Shown here one piece after another: positions 17,981-25,230 of a stretch of 64,000 bases of DNA. Numbering within the stretch: the first letter of the stretch is position 1; each line of letters begins with the position of its first letter. Source of the DNA: Oscillatoriaceae cyanobacterium Prado104 (GTDB lineage Bacteria; Cyanobacteriota; Cyanobacteriia; Cyanobacteriales; Microcoleaceae); assembly GCA_025454405.1 (NCBI GenBank), contig JALOON010000013.1, positions 1-64,000 on the forward strand, read 5' to 3'. The position numbers and the translations under genes are program-made. The notes under the pieces are model-generated. The model searched no databases, was not told the DNA's origin, and was given only the letters and a program-made list of their open reading frames with translations.

Positions 17981-19464
17981 AATTTCACCAGCGATACTAA
18001 TATTACTTCCGATCGAGCGCAATATTTCGATCGGGTTCCAGATTGGGGATAATCGATCGGGCGCGATCGAACTGCTAAAAAAACAGTTAAAGCCCGATCG
18101 CAGATGATGGCATCGCACTCATTTTCTCTAAATCCAGAACTTTTGCCAAGTCTTCTGCATTCATTAAACCCCGTTCTAGCACGATTTGGCGCAAAGATTT
18201 GCCAGTGAGTGTTGAGGGCAGTAACTAGGGCGAGACTGCCTTCAGCATAGGCGAGACACCGATCGTCCTTAGCTTCAATTTTAGCGAGGCATTTGGTTGT
18301 CAGCGCGCTAATTGTGTTGCCTAAAATCTCGATGCTGTGAATCAAATTGTAAGCGATCAGGGGCATCATTACATTCAATTCTAATTGTCCGGCTTGGGCC
18401 GCAAGGGCGATCGCGCTGTCGTATCCCATGACTTGAAAGCATACCATGGATGTCATTTCTGCCATCACCGGATTGTATTTTCCGGGCATGATTGACGAAC
18501 CGGGTTGCACGGGAGGCAGTTGAATTTCTTTTAAACCCGTTTTCGGTCCCGAGTCCATCAAACGCAAGTCGTGGGACATTTTAACGCAATCCTGAGCGAG
18601 ATTTCGCAGCGCGCCGGATACATTGACAAAGGGTGCCATGCTTTGCATTGCTGCCATTAAATGCGGGGCCGGCTTTAAAGATTGGTCCATTAATTCTGAC
18701 AGAATTTCAGCAACTTTTTTACAGTATTCAGGGTGAGTATTTAAGCCTGTTCCTGCCGCACTTCCCCCCAATCCCAAGGATGTTAAATCATCGGATGCCC
18801 TGTCAATTCTCAAGGTATGTTCTCTGAGAATTTGCGCCCAAGCGCGGAAGGTTTCGCCGAGTCGCACCGGTACGGCATCTTGCAGGTGAGTGCGGCCGGA
18901 TTTGACAATATCTTTGAATTCTTCGGCTTTGTTTTCTAAGGTAACGATCGCATCGGACAAAGCTGGAAACAATGTTCTTTCCAAAGCTAACAATCCGCCG
19001 ATCCGAATCGCCGTCGGAATCACATCATTTGTTGATTGACCGTAGTTTACATCGTCGTTGGGACTGACGCGCTTGTAGTTGCCTTTCTCATCGCCCAAAA
19101 TTTCTAAAGCCCGATTGGCAAGAACTTCATTCACGTTCATGTGGTGGGAAGTTCCGGCACCGGCTTGATAGACATCAACTACGAATTGATCGCGGAGTTT
19201 TCCCGCTAAAATTTCGTCAGCAGCTTGGACGATCGCGCTACCAATTTCTTCAGAAATGCAGCCTAGTTTGCTGTTGGCGATCGCCGTTGCTTTTTTAATT
19301 AAAATGCAAGCATCGACGTAAGTGGACAATGGTTTAATGCCGCTAATCGGGAAATTTTCGAGAGCCCTTAGAGTTTGGATGCCATAATAGACATTAGATG
19401 GGATTTGTTTGTCTCCCATCGAGTCGCTTTCAGTGCGATAGGTTGCGGTTGGCTGTTCAGTCAT
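17962..19464 (-). CDS. aspA: aspartate ammonia-lyase with a frameshifted C-terminus
   Basis: Aspartase reversibly converts aspartate to fumarate and ammonia. Residues 1 to about 417 are normal: YGIQTLRALENFPISG, GAGTSHHMNVNEVLANRALE, SGRTHLQDAVPVRLG and the catalytic loop GSSIMPGKYNPVMAEM. After VTALNTH the frame is lost: the expected helical segment is missing and the usual C-terminus (LTGKSLRQIVLERGLMNAED) is present in another frame, ending with a stop at 18087. The open frame instead adds about 80 unrelated residues and stops inside the terminator. The active site is complete, but domain 3 is damaged, so activity is uncertain. Confidence 0.88.
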   Translation of the reverse strand: MTEQPTATYRTESDSMGDKQIPSNVYYGIQTLRALENFPISGIKPLSTYVDACILIKKATAIANSKLGCISEEIGSAIVQAADEILAGKLRDQFVVDVYQAGAGTSHHMNVNEVLANRALEILGDEKGNYKRVSPNDDVNYGQSTNDVIPTAIRIGGLLALERTLFPALSDAIVTLENKAEEFKDIVKSGRTHLQDAVPVRLGETFRAWAQILREHTLRIDRASDDLTSLGLGGSAAGTGLNTHPEYCKKVAEILSELMDQSLKPAPHLMAAMQSMAPFVNVSGALRNLAQDCVKMSHDLRLMDSGPKTGLKEIQLPPVQPGSSIMPGKYNPVMAEMTSMVCFQVMGYDSAIALAAQAGQLELNVMMPLIAYNLIHSIEILGNTISALTTKCLAKIEAKDDRCLAYAEGSLALVTALNTHWQIFAPNRARTGFNECRRLGKSSGFRENECDAIICDRALTVFLAVRSRPIDYPQSGTRSKYCARSEVILVSLVKFKKFRT

Positions 19465-19516
19465 ATTAGGGAGTTGGTGATAATATCAAATTATCGCATG
19501 TTTAGAGGTAGTTTCA

Positions 19517-19639
19517 TTGACGGATGAGGTTGAGAGAGAGGAGTTAATCGCCCAACTGCGGGCCAGTGGAGTTAAGCATAACCCAGATGACATTCTCAGG
19601 ATTGCCAGATTGTCGGAGGGTAAAATTGTTTTTTTGGAG
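19517..19639 (+). pseudogene. N-terminal fragment of an unidentified small protein
   Basis: From a TTG at 19517 the frame reads TDEVEREELIAQLRASGVKH then NPDDILRIARL and EGKIVFLE. This resembles the start of short proteins in which the segment continues with a glycine/histidine-rich block, possibly related to polymorphic-toxin domains; that link is from memory and weak. The coding similarity stops at about 19639, where a WD40-coding fragment begins in another frame. Confidence 0.4.
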
Positions 19640-19643
19640 ATCT

Positions 19644-19775
19644 GTCGCCATCAGCCCGGATGGACAAACTCTTGCTAGTGGCAGTTGGGACAATACTATC
19701 AAGCTTTACAATCTGAAAACCAGACAGGAAATTCGCACTCTCACAGGGCATTCAGAGTCGGTTTTTTCCGTTATT
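19644..19775 (+). pseudogene. WD40 repeat fragment
   Basis: The frame VAISPDGQTLASGSWDNTIK followed by LYNLKTRQEIRTLTGHSESV is one WD40 blade with the usual SPDG, WD and GH landmarks. It is cut on both sides: upstream lies a fragment of a different gene, downstream the frame ends in unrelated residues. It is a remnant of one of the large WD40 proteins common in filamentous cyanobacteria. Confidence 0.7.
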
Positions 19776-19846
19776 TGCAAACCTGGAGCTACAAAACTTG
19801 ACTGCGTGAGAAATAAACCGATAAACGCTTATGGAAAGTAATTGAA

Positions 19847-20188
19847 ATGTCAGAAACAATTAATTTTGAGCAAGCAGTCTTAGAGAATCTGCGACAGTTG
19901 CCAACGGAGAAACAACAAGAAGTGCTCGAGTTTGCACAATTCCTCGTGCAAAAAGCGGAACAGAAAAAGCAGTTACTCAGCGAAAATTCTGAGTCTAACA
20001 GTTCGTCAACAACCCAGCCTACTCTCAAGCTATCACTTAGAGAAATTGCTAGGCTACCGATCGCAGAACGCCATAAAATACTAGCACCATATATAGCTGC
20101 TACAGCCGAAGATTTTTTGACTTATCCTGAATTAACCGAGTTTGCGGTACTTGATGGCGAAGACTGGGAGACTGAGTATGACTACTAA
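19847..20188 (+). CDS. DUF2281-like antitoxin upstream of a MazF gene
   Basis: This 113-residue protein begins with the helix pattern typical of cyanobacterial DUF2281-type antitoxins (VLENLRQLPTEKQQEVLEFA then QFLVQKAEQ). A serine-rich linker follows, then a second helical part (SLREIARLPIAERHKILAPY) and an acidic C-terminus (LDGEDWETEYDY) that would fit a toxin groove. Its 3' end overlaps the mazF start by 11 bp. It is intact although the toxin is not. Confidence 0.75.
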   Translation: MSETINFEQAVLENLRQLPTEKQQEVLEFAQFLVQKAEQKKQLLSENSESNSSSTTQPTLKLSLREIARLPIAERHKILAPYIAATAEDFLTYPELTEFAVLDGEDWETEYDY

Positions 20189-20534
20189 CTCAAAACGAGG
20201 AGAGATTTGGCTGGTACAACTCGATCCCACGCGAGGACAAGAAATTCAAAAAACACGTCCTGCGGTTGTGATTAGTTCGGAAATGTTTAGTTCTATCCCC
20301 ATGCGGATTATAATTCCTGTGGCTACATGGCAACCTAAATTTCAAAATCTCCCTTTCATGATTCTCATTCAGCGAACTGAATAAAACTGTTTAGACGCAG
20401 ACTCAGCAGGCAATGTTTTGCAAGTTCGGAGTGTAACTACTGAGCGATTTGTCAGATGTATCGGAAAAGTTTCTGAAACGGTTGTGCAAGAATTAGTAAT
20501 AGGCTTAATTATCTGTGTTGATTATCGTCCATAA
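20178..20534 (+). pseudogene. MazF/PemK toxin gene with an internal stop
   Basis: The frame starts KRGEIWLVQLDPTRGQEIQK then TRPAVVISSEMF, the N-terminal part of a MazF mRNA endoribonuclease. A TAA at 20382-20384 (codon 69) interrupts it after LIQRTE. The same frame continues without further stops through DADSAGNVLQVRSVTTERFV and RCIGKVSETVVQELVIGL to a TAA at 20532, exactly as in intact relatives. One substitution therefore inactivates the toxin. The MazF fold needs its C-terminal strands and helix, so the 68-residue product is probably inactive. Confidence 0.85.
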
Positions 20535-20702
20535 AATCAGGAATGTCGATCGCCCCTCAACTCCCCTCTCCATCCCAACGCGCACAAAACTTAATAAAAA
20601 CTTTACAAAACTTACTCTGCTGTCAAGTACGGGTTAGAGTTATCCTAGAAAATCCAGCAATCGTGCTAGATTCAACCTTTCCGTCACTCATCCACTGGTT
20701 AG

Positions 20703-21848
20703 ATGACTCAAACCCAAACCACCAAAACAGCTACTGCAACAGCAATTTACTCATTGACAATCGCTCCTGCCTGTGTACTGCGCGGTCAAAACGCCCTCGC
20801 ACAAGCCCCAGACGCCATCGCCCGTTTTGGCAAACGCCCCTTAATAGTCGGCGGCAGCAACTCCCTCGCCACCGTCCAACCCTACTTGCAACCCATCCTC
20901 GAACAACAGCAATTACAATCCGCCCAAGCAGCCTACGGCAAAGATTGCAGCGAAACCAGCCTCGAAACCCTCCGCGCAGCCGCCACAGCCCATCAAGCCG
21001 ACTTCATCATCGGTGTCGGCGGTGGCAAAGCCTTAGATGCAGCCAAACTCCTCGCCTACCAGTGCCAAATTCCCATTGTCACCATCCCCACCTCAGCAGC
21101 CACCTGCGCCGCTTGGACTGCCCTTTCTAATATTTATTCCGAAGAAGGTGCATTCCAATACGATGTTAGTTTGGCTAAATGTCCCGATTTATTAATCCTA
21201 GATTACGGCTTAATTCAAACAGCACCTCAAAGAACATTAATAGCAGGAATTGGAGATGCGATCGCCAAATGGTATGAAGCATCAGTCAGCAGCGGACACT
21301 CCGAACAAACTATGATAATTGCCGCCGTCCAACAAGCAAGAATCCTGCGCGATATCTTATTCCAAAAATCAGCCGCCGCCCTCAAAGAACCCGGTAGTGA
21401 AATCTGGCAAGAAGTCACAGACGCCACCGTATTGCTAGCAGGAGTAATCGGCGGGATCGGCGGAGCTCAATGTCGCACCGTCGCCGCCCACGCCGTCCAC
21501 AACGGTCTGACTCATCTATTAGCAAGTCACGGAACGTTGCACGGCGAAAAAGTCGCCTACGGCATCTTAGTTCAATTGCGATTGGAAGAAATGCTGCAAA
21601 ACAATCAACTCGCTGCCACAGCCAGACAGCAACTGCTAAAATTTTACAGCGAGATTGGATTGCCCCAAACTTTAGGCGATCTGGGATTGGGAAACATCAG
21701 CCTTGCCCAATTGCAGCTTGCTGCTGAAATCGCCTGCAATCCCCAATCGGATATCCACAGACTGCCATTTAAAGTTGTTCCCGAACAATTAATGGCAGCA
21801 ATGGTTTCGACTACCGCACCTGTGGGAGAATTGAGAGTTAAGAATTAA
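20703..21848 (+). CDS. iron-containing alcohol dehydrogenase family protein (glycerol dehydrogenase-like)
   Basis: This 381-residue protein has the GldA-type layout: IIGVGGGKALDAAKLLAY for NAD binding, TIPTSAATCAAWTALSNIY, and metal ligands in GIGDAIAKWYE (Asp), AAHAVHNGLTHLL (His) and GTLHGEKVAYGILVQL (His). The family oxidises secondary alcohols such as glycerol with NAD and Zn or Fe. The substrate cannot be told from the sequence. The space before it (20535-20702) has no recognisable gene. Confidence 0.87.
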   Translation: MTQTQTTKTATATAIYSLTIAPACVLRGQNALAQAPDAIARFGKRPLIVGGSNSLATVQPYLQPILEQQQLQSAQAAYGKDCSETSLETLRAAATAHQADFIIGVGGGKALDAAKLLAYQCQIPIVTIPTSAATCAAWTALSNIYSEEGAFQYDVSLAKCPDLLILDYGLIQTAPQRTLIAGIGDAIAKWYEASVSSGHSEQTMIIAAVQQARILRDILFQKSAAALKEPGSEIWQEVTDATVLLAGVIGGIGGAQCRTVAAHAVHNGLTHLLASHGTLHGEKVAYGILVQLRLEEMLQNNQLAATARQQLLKFYSEIGLPQTLGDLGLGNISLAQLQLAAEIACNPQSDIHRLPFKVVPEQLMAAMVSTTAPVGELRVKN

Positions 21849-21869
21849 AACTGTTTGCAGTAAGATTTG

Positions 21870-22090
21870 TAGTAAGGTTTGTAGTAGGGACTTTAGTCCT
21901 GAAAAGATTGTATTGGAAGGAATGAAATCTCATTAGTGTCAACTTATCGTCACACCCGCAGTCCGGCAGGGGTTGCAAACCCCTGCCTCAAAGCTAAAGT
22001 CCTCTAAAAGAGGACTGAGTAATTCATTAGTCCTCTAAAAGAAGACTTGGGTTATTAGCCAGGGTTTAAACCCCCGGCGGTATTTGGGAT
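21870..22090. repeat. intergenic repeat block
   Basis: The stretch contains gtagtagggactttagtcct (21885-21905), and near 21960-22000 a block cacccgcagtccggcagggg followed by caaacccctgcctcaaagct. The latter recurs, reversed, at about 45838-45900. Palindromic units agtcctctaaaagaggact also occur. No gene is present. Confidence 0.6.
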
Positions 22091-22130
22091 TAACCGGTGT
22101 TTCGGATGAAGTTAACGCCAATGCTTCAGC

Positions 22131-22227
22131 CCTCACTACAAACTTGCGGACTGAAGTCCTCACTACAAACTTGTGGACTGAAGTCCTTACTACAAACTTG
22201 CGGACTGAAGTCCTCACTACGAACAAC
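22131..22227. repeat. 27-bp tandem repeat, about 3.6 copies
   Basis: The unit begins cctcactacaaacttgcgga and ends ctgaagt. Copies start at 22131, 22158, 22185 and a partial one at 22212. Each differs from the next by one or two bases. The array ends 20 bp before the aminotransferase start codon, so it lies in that gene's leader. Confidence 0.85.
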
Positions 22228-22246
22228 TAAAACTAACAAAAAACAA

Positions 22247-23452
22247 ATGACTTTGGATTGGATTAGCCCTGCTGACAGGTTGCAACAACTACCTCCCTAT
22301 GTATTCGCCCGTCTCGACGAACTCAAAGCCCGCGCCCGCGAACAAGGCCTCGACTTGATAGATTTGGGAATGGGAAACCCCGACGGTGCGACTCCGCAAC
22401 CAGTAGTAGAAGCCGCTGTCGCAGCCATCCAAAATCCTGCCACTCACGGCTATCCACCCTTTGAAGGAACTGCCAGTTTTCGCCGCACAATTACTAAATG
22501 GTACAGCCGCCGCTACAATGTCGAACTCGATCCTGAAAGCGAAGCATTGCCTTTGTTAGGTTCCAAAGAAGGTTTAGCACATTTTGCGATCGCCTATATC
22601 AATCCCGGCGATTTAGTATTAGTACCGAGTCCGGCTTATCCCGTATTATTTAGAGGTCCGATTATCGCCGGTGCAAAAGTTCACACCATCACCCTCAAAC
22701 CGGAAAATGATTGGGTAATCGACTTGGCATCAATTCCCGACAGCGTAGCGGAACAAGCTAAAATACTTTACTTTAATTATCCCAGCAATCCCACCGGAGC
22801 AACGGCCCCCCGCGAATTTTACAAAGACATTGTTGCTTTCGCCCGCAAACATCAAATATTGCTCGTTCACGACTTGTGTTATGCGGAGTTAGCTTTTGAC
22901 GGCTACCAACCAACAAGTTTGTTAGAAATTCCGGGCGGGAAAGAAATCGGCGTCGAGTTTCACACGATGTCAAAAACTTACAATATGGCCGGCTGGCGCG
23001 TCGGTTTTGTTGTTGGAAACAGCCGGATCATTCAAGGTTTGCGGACTTTAAAAACTAACTTAGATTACGGTATATTTTCAGCTTTGCAAGCAGCAGCAGA
23101 AACAGCGCTGCAATTGCCTGACAGTTACTTGCACGAAGTTCAACAACGCTACAGCACGCGCCGGGATTTTATGGTTGAAGGATTGGCCGAATTGGGGTGG
23201 AATATTCCGAAACCTTTAGCTGCAATGTATCTGTGGGTTCCCTGCACTCCGGGAATGAGTTCGACTGATTTTGCTCTCAATGTTTTGCAGCAAACCGGTG
23301 TAGTAGTAACTCCCGGAAATGCTTTCGGTCCGGGAGGCGAAGGATATGTTAGAGTTAGTTTAATTGCGGAGTGCGATCGCCTGGGAGAAGCCCTGCAGCG
23401 CTTGAAACAAGCAAACATTCGCTATCAGCCGTCACCAGCGATCGATCGTTAG
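22247..23452 (+). CDS. class I/II aminotransferase (LL-diaminopimelate aminotransferase-like)
   Basis: The ATG at 22247 gives a 401-residue fold type I PLP enzyme with LIDLGMGNPDGATP, LGSKEGLAHFAIAYINPGD, YFNYPSNPTGATAP and the PLP lysine in HTMSKTYNMAGWRVGF. The C-terminal arginine for the alpha-carboxylate is in GEGYVRVSLI. Cyanobacterial members of this group are annotated as LL-diaminopimelate or aspartate/alanine aminotransferases; substrate specificity is not readable here. An upstream in-frame extension would only translate the tandem repeat, so I reject it. Confidence 0.88.
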   Translation: MTLDWISPADRLQQLPPYVFARLDELKARAREQGLDLIDLGMGNPDGATPQPVVEAAVAAIQNPATHGYPPFEGTASFRRTITKWYSRRYNVELDPESEALPLLGSKEGLAHFAIAYINPGDLVLVPSPAYPVLFRGPIIAGAKVHTITLKPENDWVIDLASIPDSVAEQAKILYFNYPSNPTGATAPREFYKDIVAFARKHQILLVHDLCYAELAFDGYQPTSLLEIPGGKEIGVEFHTMSKTYNMAGWRVGFVVGNSRIIQGLRTLKTNLDYGIFSALQAAAETALQLPDSYLHEVQQRYSTRRDFMVEGLAELGWNIPKPLAAMYLWVPCTPGMSSTDFALNVLQQTGVVVTPGNAFGPGGEGYVRVSLIAECDRLGEALQRLKQANIRYQPSPAIDR

Positions 23453-23622
23453 TAATTGCCTGCCTAGCTAGGATATTTGAGAGAAGAATTCCACCAGATA
23501 AAAGTCTCGATCGTGGACTGTTTAGCGGTGGGCTGCGATAGCTAATCGCCCTTTGAGCCTAGTTGGAAAAAACTGCAAAAAATTCAGTTTTCCCAACAGT
23601 AAAAGTTCAAATCACAAAAAGT

Positions 23623-24012
23623 TCAAATCACAGCAATACAGTCAATTTCTACCAAAACATCCTTAGGCAAACGCGAAACTTCCACACAAGCGCGGGCGGG
23701 CGCAGTTGCCTCATCAAAATACTTAGCATAAACTGCATTAACAGCAGCAAAATCATTCATATCCTTAAGAAAAACTGTAGTTTTTACCACATTAGACCAA
23801 TTAGCGCCTGCTTCTGTAAGAATTGCCGCCAAATTTGCCATGACTTGTTCGGTTTGTTTGGCCACATCATCAGTGTAGACAATATCGTTGATGCGAGTGT
23901 CGATCGCAATTTGCCCCGCTACAAATATCATAGTTCCATTAGCTGCGATCGCTTGATTGTAAGGGCCAACGGGTGCTGGTGCTTTGTCAGTACGAATAAT
24001 TGTGCGCGTCAT
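23623..24012 (-). CDS. ridA: RidA family 2-iminobutanoate/2-iminopropanoate deaminase
   Basis: The ATG at 24012 gives a normal 129-residue RidA (MTRTIIRTDKAPAPVGPYNQ, FVAGQIAID, TTVFLKDMNDFAAVNAVYAK, and the catalytic Arg in PARACVEVSRLP). RidA hydrolyses reactive enamines/imines released by PLP enzymes, which fits its position near an aminotransferase, though the two converge. The frame stays open upstream into a pentapeptide-repeat remnant, but that part is foreign to the family, so I exclude it. Confidence 0.93.
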   Translation of the reverse strand: MTRTIIRTDKAPAPVGPYNQAIAANGTMIFVAGQIAIDTRINDIVYTDDVAKQTEQVMANLAAILTEAGANWSNVVKTTVFLKDMNDFAAVNAVYAKYFDEATAPARACVEVSRLPKDVLVEIDCIAVI

Positions 24013-24165
24013 AGATGTCACTTTGTTTTGCTGTTTGAGAGAAGTTTCTCGATCGTATGTTTCTCCATCCGGCATTATCGCATCTCTGAGGTCTGTTTCC
24101 TCAAAACTTGTTCCATAAATTTTTGCATCAGTCAAATCTGCTTGCCTCAGATTAGCTTCATTATT
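24013..24165 (-). pseudogene. 3' remnant of a pentapeptide-repeat gene
   Basis: On the minus strand the frame NNEANLRQADLTDAKIYGTS then FEETDLRDAIMPDGETYD is the end of a cytoplasmic pentapeptide-repeat protein; the MPDG(E/T)xYD tail is typical of that class. The 5' part is missing. It is by chance in frame with ridA, which could give an extended RidA if translated from an ATG at 24135. Confidence 0.65.
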
Positions 24166-24206
24166 AAGGTCGATCGCTCTTTTTGGGGATGAGATGGCGA
24201 TCGCAC

Positions 24207-24599
24207 TTAAGGGTAATTATTAGGGTTTTCAACTATCAAACCTTCGCTAGCTGCTGCTGCATTCAACTCGTTATCAGCAGATACGAAGGTCACAGGAGGC
24301 AAACTATTAGCTGTACACAGGGCATCGATCGCACAGCCTGTTGCTAGCTGAACAGCATCATATCCTCGTAATGCGTAGGTTTCAGCTAATGTCATTGCAG
24401 AGTTAATAATGCTTTCAGTGAATTCGACAACTTGGTAATCGGATTGTAGGTCACTCCTGAACTGAATGCACACTGCTGTCGCGTCTGTAGTGCTGATGCT
24501 TGGACCCCGCGATCTTCGGGTAATTGCAGCAATGATTTCAACACCTGTAATCGCAGCAATTAACACATCATTATTAAGTCTTACGTAATAAAATGCCAT
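24207..24599 (-). CDS. PIN-domain (VapC-type) toxin lacking its N-terminal active-site strand
   Basis: The 130-residue product covers the middle and end of a PIN RNase: VLIAAITGVEIIAAITRRSR, YALRGYDAVQLATGCAIDA and TFVSADNELNAAAASEGLIV, carrying the second, third and fourth acidic positions. The beginning MAFYYVRLNND goes straight into VLIAAITGVE, so the segment with the first invariant Asp (normally xxLDSSAxVK) and about 25 following residues is absent. An internal deletion near the 5' end is the simplest reading. Catalysis is probably lost. The antitoxin gene sits directly upstream. Confidence 0.75.
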   Translation of the reverse strand: MAFYYVRLNNDVLIAAITGVEIIAAITRRSRGPSISTTDATAVCIQFRSDLQSDYQVVEFTESIINSAMTLAETYALRGYDAVQLATGCAIDALCTANSLPPVTFVSADNELNAAAASEGLIVENPNNYP

Positions 24600-24863
24600 C
24601 TAGCGACGTTCCGCAATAATTGTCTCAGAAACAGGCTTACCCTGTACCTGAATCAGTCGCTGTTTGGTTAGCTGGCTGTAAGATAGATAGTTGATTTTTT
24701 TAACTAACCCAGAGGTTAAAAGTGCCTGATGAAATGTGGCTTGTTGAGTAGTTGCCTGTTTTTGGACCAGATATTTGTGGATAGCTGTATTTAGCTGGTG
24801 CAACTCAGAAATTTCCAGCATTTCAAGCTGACTAAATATTTGGTTGAGGATTACCTCTGACAT
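24600..24863 (-). CDS. antitoxin-like partner of the PIN protein
   Basis: This 87-residue protein is helical and hydrophilic (IFSQLEMLEISELHQLNTAI, HKYLVQKQATTQQATFHQAL) and ends in a basic/polar tail (VQGKPVSETIIAERR). Its stop codon abuts the ATG of the truncated PIN gene, the usual antitoxin-first order. I recognise this type of short protein from PIN-toxin loci in cyanobacteria, but no named domain is obvious. Confidence 0.7.
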   Translation of the reverse strand: MSEVILNQIFSQLEMLEISELHQLNTAIHKYLVQKQATTQQATFHQALLTSGLVKKINYLSYSQLTKQRLIQVQGKPVSETIIAERR

Positions 24864-25230
24864 GGTTTTGACTTTCTGCTAAGGCTTGTTTGTCTATTAT
24901 ACCACTATTTGTGTGCCGTAGGGAGCGCGATTTCATAAATGACTAATTGGAATAGCGATCGCTCTTTTTGACATGGAAAAGTCGAGATCGTTGGCGTAGT
25001 CTGCCCTGGGGGCATAGCGTGGCGTCAGCCGTAAAGAACCCAGCCCGATCGGGTATTCTTGCTCGGCGATTAACTTGATGTATAGATTCAATGTAGAGCG
25101 ATCGCTTGCGGGCGATCGCACCCAATTGTAACGAAATATAACAATTACCCCGAAATTCGCATAAAAACCTCAAGTTGCCCCTGATAGCTAATTGAAAGGG
25201 TTTTCTAGCAACTACCATTGAGGCATCAAA
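24864..25230. other. upstream region of the giant gene, with a repeat remnant
   Basis: The left part (about 24955-25026) is a degenerate repeat including gcgtggcgtcagccgtaaag, which resembles 35712-35790. The right part, with A/T-rich sequence from 25125, probably contains the promoter of the giant gene; a purine stretch tgaggca lies before the ATG at 25231. I see no small gene. Confidence 0.5.

Noticed and set aside
20543-21130. 195-codon frame overlapping the alcohol dehydrogenase start
   Set aside because: Its second half is an arginine/proline/histidine-rich shadow of the dehydrogenase; the first 50 codons show no recognisable motif.
22131-22227. Possible CRISPR array
   Set aside because: The 27-bp units are contiguous with no spacers between them, and no cas genes are present in the window.
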